Source of the DNA: Pelodera strongyloides
Taxonomy: Eukaryota; Nematoda; Chromadorea; Rhabditida; Rhabditidae
Direction of reading: 5' to 3'
Assembly (NCBI GenBank): GCA_036852015.1
Contig: JAANDG010000234.1
Location: forward strand, 1-64,000
Length of the DNA: 64,000 nucleotides
In this document: positions 1 through 12,600 of the stretch, one piece after another
Layout of the letters: the number at the start of each line of letters is the position of its first letter
Numbering within the stretch: position 1 is the stretch's first letter
The notes under the pieces: model-generated
What the model saw: only the letters and a program-made list of their open reading frames with translations
Databases searched by the model: none
What the model was told of the DNA's origin: nothing
Made by a program: the position numbers and the translations under genes

Positions 1-1511
1 TAGCCGTAGCATCCCCTATCGTCGTAGCTGGCAACGGTTTCGGCGCATAAGGCTGGGCGCCAACCGCCGGCTGTGGTTCTGTCACATGCACATGAGAGGT
101 TTTCTAGAACAAACAAAACATAAAATCCAACAAAACACAGTGTTATCGTATTTCTTTAAAGGATCGCAGTCACTACAAAATCATCATATTGCATATTGCT
201 TCGAGTTTACTTGAATTTAGTAAAGAATAAAGAAAAATACTTTACCAAAACCGAATAATTTGAATTCCAACTCAGGGGGTGAACAAGTAGAAAAGTAGTT
301 CTAATTAACTACCGCGGGATTATGAAACGTGTAGTGATATGCCTGCAGACCCTTGCAGTATATGTAAAGATATAATATGCAGATATTTGCCGAAATAATT
401 TGCATACTCCCGATCGGGAAGCAGCTGTATTAACACGTTTCGTGATCCTGCGGTAGTTAAGTAGAACTACTTTTCTACTTGTTCACTCCCTGAGTTGGAA
501 TTCAAATTATTCGGTTTTGGTAAAGTATTTGTCTCTATTCTTTACTAAAGACAAGTAAACTCGAAGAAAAACGACGATTTTGTAGTGACTGCGATCCTTT
601 AATAGTGGCATTTGTTTACGAAGCACACTATCTTTAGTGAATCGAGGTATTCCAATACAAACCCACGTGCAACACAGACAATAACCTGATCCTTGTAGTT
701 TCCACCAACCTCTGTTTCACGACTCCTATCCCTATCAGCAATACCCGTCAAGTCCTTTGCCACCACTGGGCGAGGTGCCCCGGCAGTCTGAAATGAAAAA
801 AAGTACGTTTCAAAGGCACAATAAACCTCAACTGTACGTCATTGTTTTTCAGTACAATTGGATGCGCAAACACGCACAAGTATTACAAAAAAAAATCGAT
901 CATTTGCATTACACTTCTTATTCTTATACGTCAAGAGCCAAGTTCAATCTTGAACCTGCAAAGAAGGTTCATACTGCAACAAAACAAATTGAATATTAAA
1001 ATCACCCACCTTGCCCACATTTGCCAAAAGGTTCGGGGCTGGCGGAGTGAATGACTTCGGTGGTGGGAGGGAGGAAGGCTTGGGAAGGTCTGGATAGGTC
1101 GGGGGTTGGGGCGGGAGGCCTCCAGACTGAGACTGCGGTACAGGTGACTGCCGGGGAGCAAAGGGGTTGGCTGGGCGGGAGGCTCCCAGTCCAAGAGAAC
1201 TCAAATCGGGAAGCGCCGACGGAGGAGGCGGCAGACTACCACCTTGAAGTTATATCACTGATGAAATTCCGCGCGATTGCTGCGCACAAAAGAAAGAGGG
1301 CCATGGACGCGACGCGCGAGAGCGGCGCCAGGGGTGTTCAACTCCAATTGGCGCACCTTTTTCGTTTCAGGGGAAACGCGGCAGGTAAGCCACATGACGT
1401 TCTATTGATGTGGTGCGCCGCGTAACTATGGCAGTCGCTCTTATTTCAATACCGCATAAAGCCTATTTTGTTGATCAGGCACTGTATGTTAGTAGCTTAT
1501 ATACGTAATAA

Positions 1512-1542
<31 letters not shown>

Positions 1543-1603
1543 CATAGCTTATACAAAGTATATACTACATACAAAAGTACTCACCTCGAGGTTTATCCGC
1601 CAT
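1..1603 (-). CDS. Proline-rich protein, 5' part of gene (runs off left edge)
   Basis: Four exons on the minus strand join in phase: 1603-1585 (ATG, begins MADKPR), 1242-1010, 787-710 and 103 to beyond base 1. Each junction has gt/ag borders (for example cttcaag before 1242 and tttcag before 787). The product starts with a Pro/Ser/Leu-rich low-complexity stretch (SLPPPPSALPD, GGLPPQPPTYPDLPKP, PPPKSFTPPAPN), then an acidic/basic piece (KDLTGIADRDRSRETE), then more Pro-rich sequence at the window edge. About 145 codons are visible. There is no signal peptide or membrane segment. I do not recognise the family. A TTTTTCAG site at about 1633-1641, 30 bases before the ATG, could be a trans-splice acceptor. 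The gene lies downstream of pld-1 on the same strand and may be a second operon member. Intron 3 holds a MITE (155-602). Confidence 0.6.
155..602. mobile_element. TTAA-flanked MITE, family B
   Basis: A long imperfect inverted repeat. The left arm begins TTAAAGGATCGCAGTCACTA and the right arm ends with its reverse complement, so TTAA stands at both outer edges. Arms are roughly 180 bp around a short centre near 345-430, with no coding capacity. It lies in an intron of the proline-rich gene. A fragment of the same terminus (GATTTTGTAGTGA) appears near 4858-4870. Confidence 0.75.
1305..1425. promoter_or_regulatory. CpG-rich stretch in first intron, possible promoter/enhancer
   Basis: This part of the first intron of the proline-rich gene is rich in CG dinucleotides (GGACGCGACGCGCGAGAGC, GTGGTGCGCCGCGTAA), unlike its AT-rich surroundings. 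No coding exon in phase with the gene was found. The regulatory role is inference from composition only. Confidence 0.25.
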
Positions 1604-3247
1604 CTTGTGATAACTTGGTGTTTCAAACTTTGCTGAAAAATCATGGTTTTGGTTTCAATAAGTTTCATCAATTTAAGGAATTTAGGACCGCGCGTAAGTG
1701 TAACTTGTACCTCGCACTACAGTACGCTGCCATGATTCATACCCAATAATCACAATACAACAAAGGTACACATACCTATAATCAAAGGTTATTCCCATTC
1801 GAAATAAAACCAATCAAACTATAAAAATCTTTTATTCAAAGCTTGCAAGCAATCCTCTGGTATTCTCAATACAATGTGCATAATTTACAAGAAAATAGAC
1901 TAGGTTATTATATAAAAAATATACAGATATTATTACTTATCTTCGTATTATAACTTCTTTCACAGAAAAAAACCTTCCGTTTCCAAAAAATAAATACATC
2001 GACACCTACAAAATTACATGACAACCAATATACTAGCCGATAGGACCTTAACTTAAGGAACAACCTTTATATCTCGACAAAACCATCTTGCACCCCACAA
2101 GACTTCAATTCGTAAAACTAATAATGTATAATATTATTTAGTGGTTTGCTTTCCAGAAGCGAGCAGAGAACACTCACAAATACTAAACTAACCAATAACA
2201 CCAATCAATACTGTATCTTATAGCAGTATACATATGAAAGAATAAAGTTGGGCAAGGGTAACGTTGGGCGTTCAGCTGGGCGTAATATGTTTCTTACTTA
2301 CTGCAAAATAGTAAATAAGCGTCCTCATAAAAATAAAAGCTGCCAGAAATATAATAAGTCCACGGACCTCTACTCTATATGAATTAAAGGGATGTGGTCA
2401 TCGCAACGTGTCTAACTTTAAAGCGAAATAACGACCGGTTTCTGAAACGTGTACTGGACAGCTGTATTCCCATATGTTGCATGCAAAATTTGCAAGTACA
2501 CATAAAAAAATCGCGCAGTACATACACGGGAATACAGCGCAAGCATATACGTTTCAAAAAGCGGACGTTATACCGGTTTAACTACTGATCCTATCACAAT
2601 AGAAAAAAGCGCACCGAAGCATGCTAACAAGCACAAAAAACGATCACACATTCAAAGCAAAGCTGCACATATAAAACGGGGATGAAGATTTGGGTAAATT
2701 TGGGTAAAACTAATTAATTATCAAACAAATCATATCTTATAAAAACGAGGCAGTGAAGCGAATTGATTAGCCAAGCCAGCTACAATATACACAGAGAAAA
2801 ATCGACATAACTCAAAAAAGCACTCAGAAATTTGGCACACGCACGTGAATGATAGATTATGGTAAGAAACTAGCTAAATTAAACGTTTCTATTCTATAAA
2901 AAAACATCAATCTGTACTTAACTATTACACATGGGCAATAATTTGTTATAACTAATCTTGCTTTCAACTAAGCGTAAGATTAAAATACTCTTCATCTTCA
3001 CATTCCATGCTACAAATATCGTGTTCCTGAGTCACTGCTTATACGTGAAAAGGTAAAAGAAGCATGAGGCATGAGTTAAAGGGATCAGAACTTCACAACT
3101 ACACCTCACCAAACCAATAAGCTAGCATCAGTCAAATAGGCACAAATCAGCTGCTTCGCAATCGCAACAACAAGCTCCAAGTCAAAAGTCCAAAGTCCAA
3201 CTAACACGGCAAGCTCCTTCTCGTTGCTCTTGCTCAAGGGTCAAGGC
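1604..3247. other. pld-1 3' region and interval before the proline-rich gene
   Basis: No coding exon was found. A minus-strand AATAAA (tttatt on the plus strand, 1831-1836) is the best poly(A) signal seen for pld-1. That implies a 3' UTR of about 1.4 kb and a gap of only about 180-200 bp to the likely splice acceptor of the next gene at about 1632. The stretch also holds a TTA microsatellite (about 1508-1542) and one family-A MITE (2418-2581). Confidence 0.5.
2418..2581. mobile_element. Family-A MITE copy (diverged)
   Basis: Opens TTAAAGCGAAATAACGACCG and ends with the inverted form GTTATACCGGTTTAA. The arms are imperfect and about 165 bp separates the outer edges. It lies in the presumed pld-1 3' UTR. 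Confidence 0.75.
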
Positions 3248-3629
3248 TCAAGTAAACACTGCCGATGGGACCATGCCTTCCTTGCTCGTGATCCCCGGAG
3301 TGAGCCGAGCGTTGAGTAGGAAATTCAGCGGGAACTCCACCAAAACACCCTTCAACTCGCGTAACCTAAAAAGGGTCGCGAAAATTACCAAATGTTTCAC
3401 TCAGTACACAAATACACATATTCCTTCCCACATGGCTAGCATAACACGTTTAGAAAAAAAACCCAGCCAAATTGCAACGATAAAAAAATCGGAAAAAGGA
3501 GATTCCAATAACCAAATACATTCAAGTTTCATGTATAACCGACACCATCCACGTAATGGGCGGCACGAGTCACATTCTGCTCTCTCCGCCAGGCCAAACC
3601 CTTGTCAAAAATTCAAAATCATAAAAAAT

Positions 3630-3670
<41 letters not shown>

Positions 3671-6600
3671 AACCAAATCCTCTCACCTCTCCTCTGCCTG
3701 TTGCGGCGAATATTCAGCTAATGACATCTGGGCTACCCACTTTTCCATTTCCTCGAATGACTGCACGTTATCGGTCGGATAAGCGCGGAACACCTACGAC
3801 AAAAACATTTCTCATTTAAAGCGAAATACCGGCCGGCTTTTGAAACACATCTCAAGTACTTGCATGCCTATCTATGCATTTACGCAAAATGCAGTCTAAT
3901 TGGGGTCTAGTTTTTATTCTAATTTTTGCTCATTTGCATATGCCGCATAAGAAAGCAGGTGTACGCAATGCGTTTCAAAAACCATCAGGTATTCCGCCTT
4001 AAATAAAATGATACATAAATGCAAATGAAGCCTATCGGAAACAACATAAAAGGTAGTACTAGCCAAAACTAAAAATTGTCTTCATCAAGCACAATTAATA
4101 TTAAAACTGGAGGTTCAGACCAGTTGTGTATGTCTAGCGTCTAACACAGTAAAGAAACCCGTAGTGAAAGTGTAATAGCCGGAAATACGGAAATACAAAA
4201 GTAAGCCAGTCATAAGGAAATGAGACAAACAAGAATAGGTCAGTTGATCAGTGTGCAACAAAAAATAATACGAACAACCAAACGAAACCAACCTCCTCGT
4301 AAATCAGTGTATTCGACTTGGCCGTCTTCTGCCACACATCAACAAAGAAGCTGGCAGCCACGGGATCTTCGCACGTCACCTGGAATAAGATTATAAGATC
4401 TTTCACTTTACAATTTCCAATGCTCCAAGGCACAAATCCAAGTCAAATGTTCAAGTTGATTAAGATTATGGCCATTCAATTCTTACTGTCCTTGCTGAAC
4501 ATCACATTGATGCTCACATTTGATCTTTCTTTTGATTCAGTATTGATCTTTCTTCCGATAACGTGAGTAAACAAGATAAACTAGGGAAGCTAAGAGATAT
4601 GGCTGAAACACACTGTTTTGAGCAAAATAAACTGTAGTTTTCATCGTTTATTTTACGTAAAACAGTGAAAAACAGTGTGTTTCAGCCATAGCTCTTAGCT
4701 TCCCTAGTTTATCTTGTTTACTCACGTTATCGGAAGAAAGATCAATACTCACCCTTTTTACCTAATATCTTCCCTAGGGTGTAATTCAAGAAACTTTTTT
4801 TATGCTCTTTGTTTAATTTTACCTTTGTACAATCAAACTAAAGCATAAAAACAAGGTGATTTTGTAGTGAGCCCATCCCTAATGTTTTTAAAAAATAACG
4901 AATAAATAGTCACACACGTTCCTTTCTACAGACCACCCACACTGCTGCTGAGTTGCAGTCAGTCACACACAAACTGTTATCCAACAAAAGGGGCAACTCA
5001 CATCATACTTAAACTTCGCGGGGCGTCGAGAATCCGCTAGCAATGAGAGATGTTCCTAAAACAATTGAATAGAAAATATAAACTTTACTTTCACTTTCTT
5101 TACGATATACGATCAGACGAGCCACAATAATAAACAATTAATCTATCGAGACAAGTGTTACTATAATCTAAACCATACCACCACCTATTGTCCAGAGTTC
5201 CAGAGGCCATATTCACCACTCAATTCCCCATGGGAAATTCCCCGTCTTTTTCTCTGCGTCTCTCACATTAGAATGCTATTTTCTGTCCCCAGGGAATATT
5301 TCCACGAGGGAATCATTGTGGTGAATATGGTCTCTGATGATACATATTACATGCTACCGTAACCCCACTACGGGAACAGAGGATAATGCTAGACTCTACA
5401 AGTAAAACTAAACTCATAACCACTCACCCTCATCAACTGTAATCGGAGGCTCTTGGCAAATCGTCCAGAATCATATGGTTTTCCATCCATCGTACTCCGC
5501 TCTTTCACAGTGTCCGTGTACAGTACACACACTTCGGAATCACGGTTACCCGCCTGACAAAATTAAAAAATAGCACAATCCAAAAAAGTAGCACGTTTAT
5601 GTGTTGCTAACATTAGTTAGCAACACGTAAGTATCCAAACCTCTTAAAAATGTGTCCAACTTGTGTTTCTCTCTCTTTTTTCTACATTTTTATGTACATT
5701 TTTATGAGCTAAAAAAGTTAATAATAATAGATAAACTATTCAAAATAGTAAATGGGTGACTGTCCTATGTGACGGAGCCGAATGTTTCGTGTGGTAAATA
5801 TTAAGTATCAACTATCAACCCCACTTCTCTCAGTTTCTTTCTGATTTACCAATAAATGTGGGATTCAAAGAGATAAAACAAGTACCCAACTACAACCTGT
5901 TCACTTGTGATCAGTCTTAAGTCTACCCAACTCCAAACTACTCACTTGTGATCGGTCATTGATATTGGCTGATCCAATGATCACATGTTCATCGTCTACG
6001 ATCATCAGCTTGCAATGGATGTAGATCAGCTCGCTCACCTGAGAATGAACAAACAAAGTCAACCAATTAAATTCCCCCATCACATATCACATCATAAGCC
6101 ATTTAAAGCACTCATACCGAATAAATTATCGCGGGCCCTTGTCTAATTAGCGGCAATTAAATTATCTTAGCCCATGTCCAATTAGCGGCACATAGCATAC
6201 TTGCAGAAGTTCGACATCGGCTTCGCAAAACAGGCGTACCAGGTCGCTTTCGTTTCACGTCCTGTTTTAACCAACACAACCAACATGGAACAACGGAACA
6301 CATTTAAAAACTACTTACCAGCTTTCCACACAGCAGGTCATATGTGCGCAATGAGCACACTGACACATACTCATGGGGATCCACCACCTTCTCTTTCAGC
6401 TTACTGAACAATGAGTTCGGACCTCTTGACAGCGACTGGTATGTCCAATGCAATACCGCCTAAAGAGAGCTGGGTATTTAGAAACTGACAAAACCGCCTG
6501 TAATGTGCTCAGAGCTCAGCATGTGTATGTTTCTCCCACTTCATTTTGATTACCTTTGACATTCTTTTTTTTTCTAAATAAAGCGTCTAATAAAGAGATG

Positions 6601-9600
6601 CACGCGCAATTCACAATCAGACGGTATTACATACATATTTGGAAAAAGAGAACACTACGTAAGTAAAGTGGCTAATATTACAAATTACAACAAAATAAAT
6701 AACAAAGTTAATTCATGCCAAAAATCGAAACATATTATGACTCCACTACTCTTCTTCGATACTATTGGAGGCTTCAAAGTTCGAGTTCGAAGTACTGTAT
6801 AAATTACATTCATTTACCTGTAAGCTCGATCCTCCAGGCGCTCCAACGTCACCCTCGAATCCGGGCATCAAAGGGATCAGAATGTACACGCGGAAATTTT
6901 GCTTATCCCTGAAAAGACGAGATAAGTTTCTCGATTAGTTCTCGATTGACTTCTTCAACCTTTTCGATCGGCTTTTTCAACCATCTTCAACCGATTGACG
7001 GAATTTTAAAGTTTCGATACCTTTTTCATTCATTGTTCGCTCGCTGCTCATCTCAACTCAATGCACTAGTTTAGAAACACACCCGACAACTACATTCATC
7101 AAACTCTAATTGCCAGAATCAGAAACGCATTCTCACCCAACTTCCCAACAGAGTCGACTAATGCAATTAATATGCAAAATAAACCCAATCCCGCATGGCT
7201 CAGTTCATCATTTGTTACTTTGATTAGACAGCGCATTTCTTTGACTAGCTCTCACAAAACACACCGTCTTAAACAATGGATTGCAATAATGGTACACAAG
7301 CGCTCGGCACCGGCAAAGACAAGGTGGGTTGTGCTTAATTTAAGTCATTCTAAGTTTTAAAATGCTCAGAATTCAGAATGCGAACACATCTTGTCCTCTT
7401 CTGAAGGTCGTCCACAACGTTTCATTTAACTTATCGTAGTTCTCCATATCCACAATAAGTTTTAACGATGACGACGATCACTTAAAACAGTCTACTCTAT
7501 AATGGAATGCGAAATTTCAGTTTCCGCTTGCTTTTGCCATGTCAACGATCGTTGCGTTCGTCGTCCCGCTACTATTTATTATCGGGAACACAATTGGCAT
7601 CGGAGTGCTGCACTACATAGCTCATAGTCCAGTGTCCAGGGAGGCCAGTAAGTTAACACAAAAACTCGTACTCCTACTTTCCACCTCCACTTTTCTCATT
7701 AGACGGAAACGAACTCAGGCGTTCAGGCCTATTCAACAATTCAAAATTCGCTCGCTCGCTTTGAACTATAAGTATAGTTGCGCCTCAATATAAGGCTACT
7801 TCACATGTATTTACTTACTTAAATACACCAAAAGGTGTGCATCCGTGGATAAAAAAAACGAACATTTAGAAACAACAACAAATAGTCATGATCCAAGGGT
7901 CAACACTATCATGGACGAACGTTTTATGCTTTTTCCTTCATTCCGTTAGAAATTTAAAACGGAAGAAAGAGCCGGAGGATTTACATCCGAATCCAAAATT
8001 CCAACTACTTATTTTATATTTTCAGCCAAGCGTGAACTAATGGAGGCCAAGATGATCTCGTGTAAGAAGGCCGAGAAAGCAGTCACAGGACAAAAAGTCA
8101 ACAGAAGTACTGAGGCCGGACGGACCGAAAGCGGTGAGGAGAAGTAGAGGGAAAGAGCGGGAGAGAGACTAGCAAAAGAGAGAGAGAGAGACATATATAA
8201 AGGAGGGAACTACAAACTCCAAATCAATATTTCAGCATCCTAAAGATCACAATTTCAGTTCGAGTTTTCGAATAATCAAGGCGAGGACGTGGGCACTACC
8301 AGGGAAAACAAAAAGGCTCCAGAAGGCGGCGGCGACAAACCATAACACTTATGCTATTAACACCCAGGGCCTTTCTCATTTAACTAACAATCGTCCATTA
8401 CAAGTCGCTCTGTATAAAGCACTTTGTTTGGAATCTCGGTGAAATGCTAATCAATACATCTAAACTTTACAATCAGACCGAACGAATAACGTTGGGAGTT
8501 TGGGAGACTTGCAATTGCGCGTGTAAAATTTACATCGATCGAACAAGTTTCCTATTTTTTCCTATTTGCACACCCAACACTGAGGAAAGCACGACCACGC
8601 AAACTTTCACAGTTTCCTTGCTTGAAACTTGAAACGGTAGAAAACAAAAGTAAAACCACTAACTTATGAGCTCGTTCGATCCTGCTAATCAGCACTTTGC
8701 ATATCTCGTTCTGCACATCTCCATTGCCAACCATCGACACGAAGAACTGGTTCTCAATGTAGATGTAGTGCTGAAATAGAGACCAACTTTAAAAAAAAGA
8801 AGGGCAGTTTTCTTATTGAGAAGCTTAAAGCAGTAGTGAATCTAATTTGCGAAATTTGTAAAAGAAACAACTATCCTACGCATTCTAGTTAATCTGGTGC
8901 CGGAAGTTTCGGACGGGCACCTAAGATTTGAATAGGATGCATAGAAAATTTGTATCATATGCAAATTTTCCCAAGCAGGTACAATACGGCTGATATAACT
9001 GATTCTCAGTGTAGATTTGTAGATATCAGTGCCGAAGTTAATAATGACCGGACGACAAACGAGGTACAGGATAGTAACTATATATACACTATCGCTGAAA
9101 CATGCCGTTACTCACACCTCGCAAATTTCCTACATTAGATTCGATACGTTTTCCACAAGTCAAGGAACAGGACATCAATTCAAACAATTTAATTTTAATA
9201 GCATACGGCAAACGCTTCAAACCTTTGAATTGGCAATCAGCGAGAGATAGGCTGCTTGAATACTGTCTTCCGTACCATTCACCAAACATGACCAATTTGA
9301 TACCGAACGCAAAACCTGAATGTGAAAATACCATCAAATTATCGAACTACAACAACCGGTTTTTAAACGGGGTTTGGATAACTGCATTACAATGCATCAC
9401 ACACAAGTGAATATGAAAAAAAAAATGAGCTCAATTCGAGCTCAACACAACATTTGAAATGCAGTTGACTCTACAAACAATAGGTCGAAACAAGCGCGAA
9501 AAATCACACGAAAACGGCCTTTCAAACAATCTAATAATACTTGAACAGTACTAAATTATTAAAGATTGACCCCTTTACTATACGTCAAAAATCTCGACTC

Positions 9601-12600
9601 TCCGAAACAACATAACATAGAAAAGAAAAAAAAACTTGCCCACCATACCTGCACATTCACACTCTCACTAAGCTTCTTGAATACTCGAGGCACCTTCAGG
9701 TTGTCATATGTCTTCGGGAGCAAATAGGGATAACTCGCATCGTCCTGCAAAAATGTAAAATTGCAAACTGAAAGGGAAATATTTGCAAAACTATGTAAAG
9801 CAGGCCAAGATATACACTTGTATGATACACCTTTCCATTTTTCTTTTACCCGATTGCCAATCGACTACAGTACAACTGATTTCGTTATATCTACATTGCT
9901 TTCTCTTCATCATATTATTTGATGCACTAAATAAAATCTTATTTCCTTGCCTACGGCTTCTTAGTTTTTTAAAACGCGAATAAACCAAATAACAAATACT
10001 ATAACTTAAATACTATAAATATCTTACTTATAGGAAAGTTTCATTCTTTAAAAAAAAAACAAAGGCTACTGTAAGCCGTGTGTAAGCTGCCAAGCCCCCA
10101 AGTTGACCAACAAATCACGAAATCACTGAATCACTCTACAAATCACTCTACACGGCTAAAAACGGAGGTTACACGGCTACAAGTATAACTAGAGAATAGC
10201 ATCACCTCAATTGATAATTGGTACAAAAATGGCATCATCAGAATACAACCATACCTTCAGTTTCTCAGTTTTCGTCGCGTTCCATCTCTGAATAAAGTGT
10301 CGAGCCACATCTCTAGCCGGTTCACCAAAGGTGACCGAATGAATATCGTGCCACGGCATTCTTGGCGTTATTCCGCGATCGATGAAATCTGAAGCATCAT
10401 TTGTAAAAAGATCATCTTTCTCAAAATCCCAACACCTTACCGAAAACAAGTTACAAATTCTTTGCGCAAAAAAAACTGAAATGTTTCAAGAAATATTCAG
10501 AAACCACAAAAGTCTCAAAAGATATTAGTCCAGAAACCACAAAAGACTCAAAAGATACTGGCACCGAGGATTCGTGCACTCACACCCACAAGCAATTGAA
10601 GAAGTTATAGAGATCGATAATCATCAAGCCAACAGGCAAAAAATTCTCATACGAAATAATGACTAATCAACTACTCTTCTTTTCTTATTAATCTCGATTT
10701 TATTGTTAGCTGGCAGGCTTATACTAACTTGCTGAGATGGAGCATGGAGGATTAGTACAGTGTTCAGAGCTTGGCTTGGTGATTTGAGATTCATGCTCAC
10801 AAGCTGTGAACACTGAACTATACTGAGGCTTCCAGGAATCTTTAGCTTACCGTATTTTGAACTACACCAGAATATTTTTATATATTAAATATTCGGGAAT
10901 CGTATAAAAATACGGCAGTATTGGACAGAAACACGGACTTGTGTTACTTGGAAACCCCACATGTTACGCATACGCCAAATTTCCGAGGGTTTTCAGTGAT
11001 AAGCATATAAGCAAATCCAACGAACCATGGAACGGCAAGTCGACTTCGATGAAATCCTTCACAATAAAGTTGACATAATCTTTTCCGATCCACATTTTCA
11101 CTCCGCCATCTAGCTGATCTTCACCCTACAATAGAACATGTAATACGCACAATAGTCAGAAGAAATGAGTCACGACACTAGAGTCAAGTAGTGTCAAGCG
11201 GTGTCAAACTGTCAAACATAGTGTCAAATTGTCAAACCTAAACATATTATCAAATAGGATTGTAGGATCTGGTTTCCCGTTTCCTTGTCCATTTACATTA
11301 TTTACTAACGTTTGCATTCCACAAAACAAAATACTTTTTCTCAACTCACTACTCTAGAATAAATCAACAAGAACCCGGCCGCAATCATGTACAAGTAGTA
11401 CACGTGTAGCATGTGAGTTTGCCGTTTATGTTATATTCTTTACCGTTTATGTTATATTTACATGAACTTTGTCATACATTGTACTTCTGTGTATATTGGA
11501 ATTATTTAATATATATATATAATAATAAACAAACAACAAACCTCATTCTGCTCTCCTTTCAGCCTCAACCAATCCAATTCATACGCTCCAGTAGCGTCAT
11601 CTTGCTCAAGAACCTAACAAGAAAATTAACTATATTCTTTTAACAATGAAAAACAACTTGCTATTGGCATTGGGATTTCTGTTCGTGCATTGGCATTGGT
11701 AGATGTAATGGCATTGGGATTGGGATCGTAAAACCGAGCAAAAGATACAAAGTACACCGGGAGCAAGGACAAACTGCGAGTGCGAGTTGAAAAGTAAACC
11801 ATTAGGCTACTACTACCTACCAGTTTAAAAGTCGAAAGATGTAATTAGGCCATTAGGGTTACCCTAATTATGCCCTAATTGGAATAACTAATTATATCTA
11901 ACAGCCATACCTGCTTCCATCTCCTCTTTGCTCTCTTGCTCTTCCAGTTACCAACTACTCGACTTAGTCGGTTCTTTTTGACCGATTCCTTTCCGGGAGG
12001 TGTTTGTGCACGGTGCTTCTCCTGAAATTTGTTTTATCTAGAACAACCAATGTTTAAAAATTAGTGTTTCTTCTTAACCACTTTGTTTGTTAATGTTTCA
12101 ATAAAGCCTTATAACAGCCTTATAAAATTCACACTAGTAGATTTGTTAATGTTTCAATAAAGTCTTAACCGCCGAACCGAGCAACAACCACCGAACCGAC
12201 CACTGCACTATGAAAAAACGTGGCCACAAAGTACAACGAATGGTGTCCCTTTGTGGTATTATGAATTATACATAAAGCTTAAATTATGTTGGATCGGTAT
12301 ACCAACCGACCAAAAAACGTGCTAAGCTAGCTTGTAGAGGTACGGATACGTCAACACTAGGTGCATGAACACATTTACTACTACTTATGTGGAGAAGCTA
12401 TAATCCCCTGTGGTGTGGTCAGAGGCCGTATTCACCAACACGCAGGGAGCACTCCCTGGCCTCCCCAGGAAGCTAAAGAGTACGTGAGCAGAAGAGATTC
12501 AGAGCGCCCGTGAACCTAGGGAGGGCTCCTTGTATGCTGGTGAATACGGCCTCAGGTCTTTGAGAGGCAGACACATTACCGACTAGGCAAACTATAGTGA

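Noticed and set aside
8664..9744. Apparent loss of the conserved pld-1 block before [10 protein letters not shown]
   Set aside because: On closer reading, the block is coded by the small exon 9315-9223 (VLRSVSNWS...[10 protein letters not shown]), in phase with both neighbours.
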